Shown here piece by piece: positions 18,601 through 26,869 of a stretch of DNA of 64,000 nt (position 1 is the first letter of the stretch; each line of letters opens with the position of its first letter). The DNA lies in the NCBI GenBank assembly GCA_036705565.1, contig JAUBUY010000003.1, one strand, 5' to 3'. The notes below the pieces were generated by a model that saw only the letters and a list, made by a program, of their open reading frames with translations, made no database searches and had not been told where the DNA came from. The stretch comes from Microcoleus sp036705565 (GTDB lineage: Bacteria; Cyanobacteriota; Cyanobacteriia; Cyanobacteriales; Microcoleaceae). The translations under genes were made by a program, and so were the position numbers.

Positions 18601-18975
18601 GGCGGCAATGAAAACGATGTGATCTGTGGCGACATCGGTAACGATAGCCTGTACGGAGGCAAAGGTAATGATATTCTCAGCGGTGGCAGCGGTGCCGATT
18701 TCCTTTCCGGGGATGTTGGGGACGATACATTGACGGGAGGTTCGGGAAATGATGTGTTTTTCCTCAATCAAAGTTTGGGTAGCGACATCATTAATGATTT
18801 CCGCAAGGGAGAGGATTTAATTGGGTTGAATTCTGAATTGAGTTTTAATCAACTCAGTATTACTTCCAGCAACAATCAAACTTTGATTACTGTGACGGAC
18901 ACCAATCAATTGTTGGCGAAGCTTAACAATATTACCCCCGGTATTCTCACCGCTAGCGATTTCATTACTCTGTAG
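15634..18975 (+). CDS. DUF4347 / right-handed beta-helix / RTX secreted giant protein (paralogue 2)
   Basis: Protein of 1113 aa with the same architecture as the gene before it: DUF4347 (about 20-185, His81 and Cys124), beta-helix (about 188-690), a regular PTPTPE linker (about 697-788) and RTX repeats (about 819-1055) with the same C-terminal cap. The N-terminal half has diverged clearly from its neighbour. The RTX and cap region is nearly identical even at DNA level (for example 14530-14745 versus 18750-18965), pointing to gene conversion or a recent exchange. Residue SDDCLLDS in this copy replaces SDGSLLDS and adds a Cys at the end of the linker. Exported calcium-binding surface protein is the best guess. 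Confidence 0.87.
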   Translation: MSSTFATNMDSQSVLHNAGSKSIVFIDSDLDDYQTLAGGVLPGAEIIILDKNGNGVEQITAKLQTISAAGETVDQVHIISHGNSGSLQLGSATLNSDNLSQYESQLQGWRNALSEKADIVLYGCDVAAGSGSDFVDRLGELTGADIAASSDRTGHGGNWNLEFAKGDIEAPLALTPEAMADYQGTLATITVTNNNDSGPGSLRDAIASAAAGDTIQFASTLAGQTITLTNGQLVINKNLTIDAVGAANLTISGNNASRVILTEGATNVTLKNLIIANGRVSGTDPNNQTTSAGGGIQTGGSSTLTLENCQVNNNVAGFGGGIYTGFRSTTTVINSKFSDNDGSLANNTERGGGAIATKSGGVLTIRDSEFTNNKGSYGGAVNNLLGSMTIENSKFIGNRTDKGVGGAVYVDGANASGPNATPGPVAGTIAIRNSLFDGNIGAREGGAAFLFGYLQDKVVLENSTFINNKAVKDLAGVGGSGGAIRHGNTELTVTNSTFANNQAEDNGGGLWSGENGNISIVNSTFSGNSADKQGGGMLVANRDSFSTNIVNSTFAQNTAEFSGGIATFNDPVKSPITVKNSIFDRNTASNPFKTRQHTGRELIDGGNNIQFPAKLTVGDPNDSNVTANVTIADPLLGPLENINGAFVRPLLTGSPAIDTGTGVGAPATDQRGVSRPADGDNNGSAIVDIGAYELNPTVTPTPTPTPTPTETPTPTPEPTPTPTPEPTPTPEPTPTPTPEPTPTPTPEPTPTPTPEPTPTPTPEPTPTPTPEPTPTPTPEPTPTPTPTPASDDCLLDSLNAPQLDPATITPNPVQQTINGGDTTDFIMGGVINDSINGQVGNDTLYGMGGNDNIDGGADNDSIFGNEGSDFISGSAGNDTIYAGKDPDTVVGGEGEDLLRGDLGNDTVAGGLGNDSIFGGKDDDILLGEDGDDYILGNLGNDTINAGNDNDIAFGNEGADLIFGDIGNDTLYGGKENDSLDGGEGNDLVLGGNENDVICGDIGNDSLYGGKGNDILSGGSGADFLSGDVGDDTLTGGSGNDVFFLNQSLGSDIINDFRKGEDLIGLNSELSFNQLSITSSNNQTLITVTDTNQLLAKLNNITPGILTASDFITL

Positions 18976-18978
18976 TTC

Positions 18979-19208
18979 TTATAGCAATCCTAAATCCTTT
19001 GTGAATTTCTTACTCCATCCCATTAGGAATGAGAATTAAATAACTTCCACAAGATTGTGGGATGGGCGTCCCGCCCATCCAAAAAGGACGGGCGGGACGC
19101 CCATCCCACAATAACAATTAAAATTGTAAGTTATTTAATTCGCGAGCCTTAGCAAGGGGAGGGTTGGGGTGAGGTAAAACATTTACGAATCATTTAGGAT
19201 TGCTATAA
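18979..19208. mobile_element. MITE-like element with 17-bp TIRs, containing a nested palindromic element
   Basis: TTATAGCAATCCTAAAT (18979-18995) pairs exactly with ATTTAGGATTGCTATAA (19192-19208). The TA dinucleotides at both ends would fit a TA-target (IS630/Tc1-like) element, but this is inference. It fills nearly all of the gap between the DUF4347 gene and the WD40-ATPase gene and so may carry the transcription end of both. A solo end (TTATAGCAATCTTAAA) occurs near 60881. Confidence 0.75.
19025..19151. repeat. nested palindromic element, family 2 (copy 1)
   Basis: AGGAATGAGAATTAAATAACTT at the left pairs imperfectly with AAGTTATTTAATTCGCGAGCCT at the right. The centre is a long hairpin around GTGGGATGGGCGTCCCGCCC / GGGCGGGACGCCCATCCCAC. 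The second copy is at 50609-50736, with the same arms and a shuffled hairpin centre. Confidence 0.8.
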
Positions 19209-19224
19209 TAAAGCGGACTTGAGA

Positions 19225-22200
19225 TTATTTCCTTCCAATACCCTCGCACAAACGTCTATCTTCCTCCTTCACATCAGCATTTGTTCGCAAATAATCCCGC
19301 ACGCGATCGCAACCATCAGCCAACAAATCCACTTTCATAACTCGATCCACATCCCACAAAATCAGCGTATTATCCTCACTCACAGAAGCCACAAATGACC
19401 CATCCCCACTATACGCTACCCCCCGAATCGCCGCAGAGTTACCTCTTAGCGTTGTTAATTCCGTACCGTCAAGCTTCCACAATTTCAGCGTATTGTCTAC
19501 ACCACCAGAAGCAATAATATTACCATCCGGGCTAAACGCGACCCCCCATACCGCAGCCAGATGGCCTTCCAGAGTTCTTAGTAACTTACCATCCACAGTC
19601 CAAAGCTTAATCGTATTGTCCCCACTGCCAGAAGCCAGAAATTTACCGTCAGGGCTAAACGCCACTCTCCACACCGCAGCAGTATGACCTTGAAAAGTTC
19701 GTAGGGGCAGTGCCCCCGTGCCTGCCCCATCAAGCTTCCACAATTTCACAGTACCATCCCCCCCTGCCGAGGCAATTAGCTGACCGTCAGGGCTAAATAC
19801 GACCTGCCAAATAGGAGCATGATGTCCTGTCATAGTATGCAATAAAGTACCATCGGGCCGCCAAAGCTTGATAGTATTATCTTGACTTCCAGAAGCAATA
19901 ATTTGACCGTTTGGACTGAAAGCTAATGTAAAAACCGTAGCGTTATGACCTACCAAAGTTGCGATCGCTTTTCCATTTCGAGTCCAGATATTCACCTTAT
20001 TATCATTTCGGCCAGAAGCAATTAACTTGCCATCGCCACTCAGGGCAACAGCATAAATCGCAGCGTTTTCTACAGTGAAAGTCCTCAACAATTTGCCTTG
20101 CCGACTCCACAGCTTAGTCGTGCCATCCTCGCTGCCCGTAGCAATTGTAGAACTATCCGAACTGACATCTAAAGCCCAAATCCCCGCTTTATGTGCAGTA
20201 ATCATCGTCCGCAATGGGTTTTGACTCTGCCACAGCCGCACCGTATTTTCTGCACCCGCCGAAGCAATAAAACTGCCATCCGGGCTCCAAGCTATCCCCC
20301 AAATCGAGGCACTGTGACCTCTAAATGTCATTAATTCTGTGCCATCAACATTCCATAGTTTTATAGTTTTCTCTCGACTTGCAGAAGCAACAGTCTGACC
20401 GTCAGGACTAAAAACAACTCCAGATACTACAGCAGAATGACCTTCAAGCGTTCGTAGGGGCAGTGTCCCCGTGCCTGCCCCCTTCACTGTCCAGAGTTTC
20501 ACCGTTTTATCTGCACTTGCCGTAGCAATCATTTGACCATCTCGACTAAATGCCATTGCTGCTATCACAGAAGTATGGCCTCGGAGAGTTCGTAGGGGCA
20601 GTGCCCCCGTGCCTGCCCCGCCTTTGTTCCAGAGTTTCACCGTTTTGTCTCCACTTGCCGTAACAATAGTCTGACCATCTGGACTGAAAGCCACTGAGGA
20701 TACCCCAGCAGTATGACCCTGGAGAGTTCTTAACAGTTTGCCGTCTTTGTTCCAGAGTTTCACCGTTTTGTCCATGCTGGCAGAGGCAATTGTTTGACCA
20801 TCGGGACTAAACGCCACTGTCCAGATACCAGCAGTATGACCCTGAAAAGTTCCTAGGGGCCGTGCCCCCGTGCCTGCCCTATCCAGTTTCCAAAGTTTTA
20901 CAGTCCCATCATCACTTCCAGAAGCAAGAAACTGACCGTCCGGGCTAAATTTGACCGATCGAACGATCGCCTGATGACCTTTGAGTGTTGCTATTTCCGT
21001 CCCGTCCCGCCGCCACAGTTTAATAGTTTTATCCACACTTGTTGAAGCAATAAACTTACTGTCTGGACTAATATCAACTCCGAGAACAGCCGCTTGATGT
21101 CCCGATAAACGGTTATATTCATCGCCTTCATAAACCGCTTGACCCAATACATTGATAACTTGATTCTCAATATTTTTATCCGTCTTGCCTAAGTTTTGTA
21201 ATCGGCGCTTAGCTTTAATTGCTTCTATTAGTGCATCCAATCTGCGATTAGAGGCAAACAATCCCTCAGAGGAAGAAACCAGCGCTTCAATTTCACTTAT
21301 CCGAGCTTCCCGCTCACTAATAACGGCTCGGCGATACTGAAAATAACTTGTTACTCCTAAAGCACAGGCAAGCAGGAGTGCCATACTCACCGAAAATAGT
21401 AAGGCCCTCTGTCGTTTCCCTGCTTTTTTTTCTTGAATTAAGCGCATTTGTTCCTGGGCCAGTCGCGCTTCCACTTCTTTAGTGCGTTCTGCTTCTAGAG
21501 CTTGTTGAACTTCTCGCCTATCTAGTTCGGCACTAGCAGCTAAGAACTGATAGTCTAGGTTACTCAAGCTTTTTTCCTGCGCCCAGATTTGACCATCTTT
21601 TAAGGCTTGTCCCCGCAAAAGTCTGGAAAAATCTGTTTGTTGTGAAGCAACCCAAGCATCGAAGGTTTGCGAGTAGGGGCGCAGTTGCCCTAATTGCTTC
21701 TCTACCCATTCCAGATTAAAAACTTCAGCATAAACCCTGTTTCTTACCTGTAAATAACCATTATTTTTGACAACTAATCCCGATAATAATAGTTCAATTT
21801 GTTCTGGTGAGTCATCAGTTGATACCCGTCCCACTTTTTTGCTATCAGGTAGAAATATTTCATTTCCTTGTAGGGGCAATTGTCCTGTAGTTGCCCTATA
21901 AAGATTTGGGTCAGGCACGGGGGTACTTCCCAGAGAGTCCTCTTCAAAGTCCGAGAATGAAACAGAACCGCTGGTTAAGGGGGGGTTAGATTGTAAAATT
22001 TGCTGGTAGATGCCGAGTAATCTACCCGCGCGTTGTTCGTTGCGAATAATCCGCTCCTTTATGGTTTTTAAATGTTCCGGCTCATCCTGAGATTCCCATT
22101 TATTAATGATATTTTCTCGCACTAAACGATCTACCCAAAACTCTTCTGTTCCTGGGGGAATTGTTACTACTTTTTGCGGTGTTGTTTGAGTTGCCATGTA

Positions 22201-22962
22201 TGCTAAATAGCACAGTTTCTGCGTCAGAAATGGCTGCCCAGAAGTCCAAGCCAATATCTGTTTGAGAATAACTTGATAATTATTGACTACATTTGCCAAT
22301 CCCGCCGCTAATGGCTGGGCTTCTTCTAGTTCAAAACCTCGTAAATTTATCGCTCGACCAATATTAAAAGGAGTTCGTTTTTTATCGACAATTAAATCCC
22401 TAGGTGTTGCTACTCCAAAAATTGCAAAAGTAATACGATTATATTCTGGATTAATTGAGCGTTGATTATAGCAAAAGCGAATTAGGGCGAAAAAATCATC
22501 TACCGGGAACTCTAGACTGAGAACACTGTCAATTTCATCAATAAATATAATGATTTTGTTTTCAGGAAACTTGGTCAACAAAATATCTTCAATAAAATGA
22601 CTCAATCTTTGCAAAAATGATACATCTTCTTCATCACGCCACCAGGTTTTTAAGTTAACTTGCCCTAAAAGATTGAAGCCGCGCCACAGTTCCCCAATCA
22701 TACCTTTATACCACTGTAAAGGAGTGATATTTTCACTGCCGATGCGGGTCATGTCGATCGTGCTGCATTGAAATCCTTCAGCTTGCAGTCGGTGCAGAGT
22801 GCGGACTAATAGGGAAGATTTGCCCATTTGCCGCGAATTGAGAATGTAGCAAAATTCGCCTGCTTTTAAGGCTTCATAGAGTTCGGAATCTGCTTGTCTT
22901 ACTACGTAGGTAGGTGCATTATTAGCAAGGCTGCCGCCGATTTGGTATTGGTAATTATTCAT
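19225..22962 (-). CDS. AAA-like ATPase with 14 WD40 repeats (membrane-anchored STAND-like protein)
   Basis: Protein of 1245 aa. Residues about 5-420 are the cyanobacterial AAA-like domain (PF14516 type): NSRQMGKSSL is the Walker A (Lys48) and IIIFIDEID the Walker B (Asp142-Glu143). A transmembrane segment (LLFSVSMALLLACALGVTSYF) lies at about 518-540. From about 625, fourteen WD40 units (GHxxxVxxVxFSPDG...TIKLW) make two seven-bladed propellers, then a conserved tail with DLLADGCDRVRDYL. Such ATPase-propeller fusions are sensors or scaffolds, and partners are unknown. Five short palindromes are inserted in frame. It is 27 nt from the upstream paralogue (22990-26640), probably one transcription unit. 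TTG/GTG starts are not needed; the ATG at 22962 is well placed. Confidence 0.88.
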   Translation of the reverse strand: MNNYQYQIGGSLANNAPTYVVRQADSELYEALKAGEFCYILNSRQMGKSSLLVRTLHRLQAEGFQCSTIDMTRIGSENITPLQWYKGMIGELWRGFNLLGQVNLKTWWRDEEDVSFLQRLSHFIEDILLTKFPENKIIIFIDEIDSVLSLEFPVDDFFALIRFCYNQRSINPEYNRITFAIFGVATPRDLIVDKKRTPFNIGRAINLRGFELEEAQPLAAGLANVVNNYQVILKQILAWTSGQPFLTQKLCYLAYMATQTTPQKVVTIPPGTEEFWVDRLVRENIINKWESQDEPEHLKTIKERIIRNEQRAGRLLGIYQQILQSNPPLTSGSVSFSDFEEDSLGSTPVPDPNLYRATTGQLPLQGNEIFLPDSKKVGRVSTDDSPEQIELLLSGLVVKNNGYLQVRNRVYAEVFNLEWVEKQLGQLRPYSQTFDAWVASQQTDFSRLLRGQALKDGQIWAQEKSLSNLDYQFLAASAELDRREVQQALEAERTKEVEARLAQEQMRLIQEKKAGKRQRALLFSVSMALLLACALGVTSYFQYRRAVISEREARISEIEALVSSSEGLFASNRRLDALIEAIKAKRRLQNLGKTDKNIENQVINVLGQAVYEGDEYNRLSGHQAAVLGVDISPDSKFIASTSVDKTIKLWRRDGTEIATLKGHQAIVRSVKFSPDGQFLASGSDDGTVKLWKLDRAGTGARPLGTFQGHTAGIWTVAFSPDGQTIASASMDKTVKLWNKDGKLLRTLQGHTAGVSSVAFSPDGQTIVTASGDKTVKLWNKGGAGTGALPLRTLRGHTSVIAAMAFSRDGQMIATASADKTVKLWTVKGAGTGTLPLRTLEGHSAVVSGVVFSPDGQTVASASREKTIKLWNVDGTELMTFRGHSASIWGIAWSPDGSFIASAGAENTVRLWQSQNPLRTMITAHKAGIWALDVSSDSSTIATGSEDGTTKLWSRQGKLLRTFTVENAAIYAVALSGDGKLIASGRNDNKVNIWTRNGKAIATLVGHNATVFTLAFSPNGQIIASGSQDNTIKLWRPDGTLLHTMTGHHAPIWQVVFSPDGQLIASAGGDGTVKLWKLDGAGTGALPLRTFQGHTAAVWRVAFSPDGKFLASGSGDNTIKLWTVDGKLLRTLEGHLAAVWGVAFSPDGNIIASGGVDNTLKLWKLDGTELTTLRGNSAAIRGVAYSGDGSFVASVSEDNTLILWDVDRVMKVDLLADGCDRVRDYLRTNADVKEEDRRLCEGIGRK
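19701..19728. repeat. in-frame palindrome in WD40 gene
   Basis: GTAGGGGCAGTGCCCCCGTG plus CCTGCCCC. It encodes the extra GAGTGALPLR between WD units 11 and 12. Confidence 0.85.
20454..20481. repeat. in-frame palindrome in WD40 gene
   Basis: A one-base variant (CAGTGTCCCC) of the 19701 unit. It encodes GAGTGTLPLR between WD units 5 and 6. Confidence 0.85.
20592..20619. repeat. in-frame palindrome in WD40 gene
   Basis: Same sequence as the 19701 unit. It encodes GAGTGALPLR between WD units 4 and 5. Confidence 0.85.
20853..20880. repeat. in-frame palindrome in WD40 gene
   Basis: A variant beginning CTAGGGGCCGTGCCCCCGTG. It encodes RAGTGARPLG between WD units 2 and 3. Confidence 0.8.
21870..21897. 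repeat. in-frame palindrome in the ATPase part of the WD40 gene
   Basis: GTAGGGGCAATTGTCCTGTAG followed by TTGCCC, a diverged member. It encodes ATTGQLPLQ in a region (about residues 340-375) that the paralogue lacks. Confidence 0.65.
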
Positions 22963-22989
22963 GATTTTGAGTTCATGGTTTATGAGACT

Positions 22990-25900
22990 TTAACGATCGC
23001 CCACGGCATCGCACAAATGTCTGTCCTCCTCCTTGACTTCAGCATTAGTTAGCAAATAATCCCCCACACGATCGCACGCATAACCCAGTTCATCGAGTTT
23101 GAGAATACGCTCTAGATCCCATAAAATCACAGTGCGATCGTCCCCGGCGGAGGCAATTTGTTTACCATCGGGACTAAACGCCACCCCCCAAACGTTCCCT
23201 TCATGTCCCGTTAGCGTCGTGATTTCTGTCCCGTCGGTTTTCCAAAGTTTGAGTGCGCCAGTTGAGCCTCCCCCCACCAGCATTTGACCGTCTGGACTGA
23301 AATCAACCGCCATCATGCCTCTACTATTTCCCTTGAGGGTTTTGAGCAACGTGCCATCACTCGTCCAGAGTTTAATCGTGTCATCCCTGCTGGCAGTTGC
23401 CAAAGTGCGACCGTCTGGACTGATGGCAACTTCCCAAACAGGGCTGCGATGACCCTTTAGGGTCTTGGAAAACCTACCGTCAAGACTCCACAACCGAGCA
23501 GTGCTGTCGCTACTGGCTGAAAGCAGCCTCTGTCCGTCAGGGGTAAAATCCACATCGTAAACCCTAGCCCGATGCCCTGTGAAAGTTCGTAGGGGCGGTG
23601 CCCCCGTGCCCGCCCTGCCGTCCTTGTTCCACAGTTTCACAGTTTTATCGTTGCTAGCAGAAGCCAGTAGCCCATCTGGACTGACGGAGATATCCCAAAC
23701 TCCAGCTTCATGACCTGTTATGGTTTTCAGTAGCGTCCCGTCGAACTGCCAGAATTTAATTGTTTTATCTTCACTAGCGGTAGCAAGGAAACGTGTATTA
23801 GCAGGATTGGCAAAGCTAGCACCAGAGAGGAAAGCAACCGAGTGAACGGCAGTATCGTTTCCGGCAAAAGACTTCAGCAACGTGCCGTCTCGCGCCCACA
23901 GTTTGAAACTGCCATCGGAAGAGGCGGAAGCTAGCATCTGACCGTCGGGGGAGAAATCCACATCCCAAATCGTGCCGCCATGTCCGTAAAGGACTTTCGA
24001 GAAGGGGTTTGTCGGGTTCCAGAGTCGAGCGGTATTGTCGTCGCTAGCAGAGACAACTATTTGACTGTTGGGAATAAAAGCAAGCCCGCGAATTCCAGAT
24101 TGATGCCCTTTAAGGACTTTCAACAGCGTCCCGTCCGGCTTCCAGAGGCTGATGGTTTGGTCGGCGCTGGCGGAAGCAATCACATCGCCTGCTGTACTGA
24201 CAGCGACTTCAAACACTTCCGAACTGTGACCGCTAAGAGTAAGTAGGGGCAGTGCCCCCGTGGCTGCCCCTGGCAGTGCCCCCGTGGCTGCCCCTGGCAG
24301 TGCCCCCGTGGCTGCCCCTGGCAGTGCCCCCGTGGCTGCCCCTCCGTCGGGTTGCCAGAGTTTGACAGTGTTGTCAGCGCTGGCAGAGACAATGGTGGGA
24401 CGTTTTGTGCCACTATTGTCTGCAAGTAAAGCAAACTCAACGTCCCAAACTGCGGCGCTGTGACCTTCCAGAGTTCTCACCAGTTCCCCGTCTAGAGTCC
24501 AAACCTTGACAGTATTATCTGTGCTGCTAGAGGCTAGCAGCTTTCCATCCGGGCTAAAGGCAACACCCCAAACGGCACCTTGATGTCCGCTTAGGGTTTT
24601 GAGCAGTTTGCCATCAATGCTCCACAGGCGAATGGTGCTGTCTTCACTGGCGGAGGCGATGCGCTCACCGTCTGGACTCACGGCGATCGCCCAGATCGCA
24701 GCCTTGTGTCCCTGAAAGGTTTTGAGCAGTTTGCCTTCCCGACTCCACAGATAAATGTTGCCGTCCACGCTGGATGTTACCAGGCGCTGGCTGTCGGGAC
24801 TAAAACGAAGGGCGTACACGCTGCTGATTGTGTGTTGGAGAGTGTACAGCAAGGTGCCATCCCGTTGCCACACCTTGGCTGTTTGGTCGCCGCCTCCGGT
24901 GGCGATGAGTTGACCGTCTGGGCTGACATCAACTGCCAGAACCGGGCTGGAATGCCCCAACAGGCGATTGAATTCTGCCGTTCCATAGATGGCTTGTTGC
25001 AGCACTTGTTGAACTTGAGATGGCAACTGGGGGCTGGAATTAGCTAGGTTGTCGATCCTGCGTCTGGCTTTGATGGCGCTCACGAGGGCATCTAATCGCT
25101 GTTGGGATGCGAATTGCCCGGAGGATGAGGAGGTGAGGGCTTGAATTTCGCTGGTGACGGCGCGATGGTATTGCCAGAGGGCGAAAATGCTGGAGGCGAT
25201 CGCAACAATTAATACCCCGCTCAACGCCCCAATAAACTTTCGCTGCCGCTTCGCTGTCTCTCGCTCTAAAACTAACCGCTTGCGTTCTTCTGTGAGTCTG
25301 GCTTCAACTTCTCTGAGCCTCGCTGCTTCCAGTGCTTGCTGCACTTCCAGCCTGTCTAATTCAACAGAAGCTGCTAAAAAGTGATAATCCAAATCGCTCA
25401 AACTTTTTCCCTGGGCCCAGTAGGAAGCGTCTTTTAGCGATTGTCCGCGCAACAGTCGCGATTCATCGGTTTGTTTTGAAGCGATCCAAGCGTTGAAAGC
25501 TTGGGAATAAGGACGTAGTTGCTCTAACTGTTTTTCTACCCATTGTATGTGAAAAACTGCTTGATAAATCGGGTTGCTTACCTTTAAAAAACCTTGGTGT
25601 TTTACTACCAAACCTGATAGCAGCAGTTCGATCTGCTCTCGACTGTCATCCGCTTCAACTTCACCAAATTGTAAGAGGTTTTGATAAATACCTAAACTAC
25701 GTGCAGTGAGTTGTTCGTTGCCAATAATGCGATCGCGAATTGTCTTTAAATGCTCCGGCTCATCTTGCGATTCCCATTTATTGATGATGTTTTCTCTCAC
25801 CAATGAGTCCACAAAAAATCCTTCGGTTCCCGGTGGTATTTTTAAATCACCCGTGTGGGCTTCCCGCGCCCTTTTTACTACTAATTCACATATTTTTTGC

Positions 25901-26640
25901 GTTAAAAATGGCTGTCCTCCAGTCCAAGCTAAGATTTGTTTGAGAACTGCTTGCGGATTTGCTATGACATTTTCTAACCCTTTCGCTAATGGTTGCGCTT
26001 CTTCTAAGCTAAATCCTGACAAATCGATTGCTTGTCCGATATTAAAAGGTGTCCGATTTTTATCGGCGATTAAATCGCTGGGTGTAGCTACTCCGAAAAT
26101 TACGAAGGTAATTCGGTTGTATTCTGGATTAATGGCTCGTTGGTTGTAACAATAACGAATCAAGGCGAAAAAGTCATCAACGGGAAAATCTAAGCTTAAA
26201 ATACTATCAATCTCATCAACAAATAGAAAAATTCGCTCGTTCGGGAATTTTTCTAATAAAATATCTTCAATAAATTGACTCAATCTTTGGAGGAGAGAAA
26301 CTTCTTCTTGTTCTTTCCACCAGGTTTTTAAATTGACTTTTCCTACAAGATGGAAACTGCGCCACAAATCCCCAACAATTCCTTTATACCACTGTAAAGG
26401 AGTAATGTTTTCGCTACCGATGCGAGTCATGTCGATCGTGCTGCATTGAAATCCTTCGGCTTGCAATCGATGGAAGGTGCGAACGAGAAGGGAAGATTTG
26501 CCCATTTGCCGCGAATTGAGAATGTAGCAAAACTCGCCGAGTTTTAAGGCTTGATAAAGTTCGATATCTGCTTGCCGCACTACGTATGTAGGCGCATCAC
26601 TCGCGAGACTGCCACCAATTTGGTATGTTACCTGGGTCAT
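22990..26640 (-). CDS. AAA-like ATPase with 14 WD40 repeats, paralogue 2
   Basis: Protein of 1216 aa, closely related to 19225-22962. Walker A is NSRQMGKSSL at about residues 42-51 and Walker B is IFLFVDEID at about 138-146. A transmembrane helix (FIGALSGVLIVAIASSIFALW) is at about 490-512, and fourteen WD40 units run from about 590 to the end, closing with DELGYACDRVGDYL. Blades 5 and 9 carry insertions: blade 5 holds the (GAATGALP) tandem and blade 9 the ASFANPANTR loop. The ATPase half is highly similar to the neighbour, while the propeller surface varies, suggesting a shared signalling mechanism with different ligands (inference). It is first in the minus-strand pair. Confidence 0.88.
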   Translation of the reverse strand: MTQVTYQIGGSLASDAPTYVVRQADIELYQALKLGEFCYILNSRQMGKSSLLVRTFHRLQAEGFQCSTIDMTRIGSENITPLQWYKGIVGDLWRSFHLVGKVNLKTWWKEQEEVSLLQRLSQFIEDILLEKFPNERIFLFVDEIDSILSLDFPVDDFFALIRYCYNQRAINPEYNRITFVIFGVATPSDLIADKNRTPFNIGQAIDLSGFSLEEAQPLAKGLENVIANPQAVLKQILAWTGGQPFLTQKICELVVKRAREAHTGDLKIPPGTEGFFVDSLVRENIINKWESQDEPEHLKTIRDRIIGNEQLTARSLGIYQNLLQFGEVEADDSREQIELLLSGLVVKHQGFLKVSNPIYQAVFHIQWVEKQLEQLRPYSQAFNAWIASKQTDESRLLRGQSLKDASYWAQGKSLSDLDYHFLAASVELDRLEVQQALEAARLREVEARLTEERKRLVLERETAKRQRKFIGALSGVLIVAIASSIFALWQYHRAVTSEIQALTSSSSGQFASQQRLDALVSAIKARRRIDNLANSSPQLPSQVQQVLQQAIYGTAEFNRLLGHSSPVLAVDVSPDGQLIATGGGDQTAKVWQRDGTLLYTLQHTISSVYALRFSPDSQRLVTSSVDGNIYLWSREGKLLKTFQGHKAAIWAIAVSPDGERIASASEDSTIRLWSIDGKLLKTLSGHQGAVWGVAFSPDGKLLASSSTDNTVKVWTLDGELVRTLEGHSAAVWDVEFALLADNSGTKRPTIVSASADNTVKLWQPDGGAATGALPGAATGALPGAATGALPGAATGALPLLTLSGHSSEVFEVAVSTAGDVIASASADQTISLWKPDGTLLKVLKGHQSGIRGLAFIPNSQIVVSASDDNTARLWNPTNPFSKVLYGHGGTIWDVDFSPDGQMLASASSDGSFKLWARDGTLLKSFAGNDTAVHSVAFLSGASFANPANTRFLATASEDKTIKFWQFDGTLLKTITGHEAGVWDISVSPDGLLASASNDKTVKLWNKDGRAGTGAPPLRTFTGHRARVYDVDFTPDGQRLLSASSDSTARLWSLDGRFSKTLKGHRSPVWEVAISPDGRTLATASRDDTIKLWTSDGTLLKTLKGNSRGMMAVDFSPDGQMLVGGGSTGALKLWKTDGTEITTLTGHEGNVWGVAFSPDGKQIASAGDDRTVILWDLERILKLDELGYACDRVGDYLLTNAEVKEEDRHLCDAVGDR
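23589..23616. repeat. in-frame palindrome in WD40 paralogue 2
   Basis: GTAGGGGCGGTGCCCCCGTG plus CCCGCCCT. It encodes RAGTGAPPLR between WD units 10 and 11. Confidence 0.85.
24243..24342. repeat. four tandem in-frame copies of the palindrome in WD40 paralogue 2
   Basis: A 24-bp unit (GGCAGTGCCCCCGTGGCTGC plus CCCT) is repeated four times without a frame change. It encodes four copies of GAATGALP on the propeller rim in WD unit 5. The units are essentially identical, so the expansion is recent and may vary in length between strains. Confidence 0.9.
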
Positions 26641-26869
26641 GGGGTTTATGGGTAGGTTTAAAGCTGAGTATGTAGGGAATTTATTTAGAGGTGAGGATGT
26701 GGTGATGGAGCTTCATTATAATATAAATAATGCCCAATTTTGGTTAATTACCCTTTTTTTTAGTCCGCGTAGGCGGACTTTATTTGTATAGCAGCAATTT
26801 CCAATCGCCAGGAAAAGTGGAGTTTTCAAGGCGGATATTGGATTACGAAAAGAAACTGTAAAGCCGACT
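26641..26869. other. gap between the two minus-strand ATPase gene blocks, with a short hairpin
   Basis: AGTCCGCGTAGGCGGACT (26762-26779) is a perfect 7-bp-stem hairpin next to an 8-T run, a common cyanobacterial palindrome. It lies between the end of the HTH-ATPase gene and the start of the WD40 pair, so it may separate the two transcripts. The rest is AT-rich promoter-type sequence. Confidence 0.6.
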
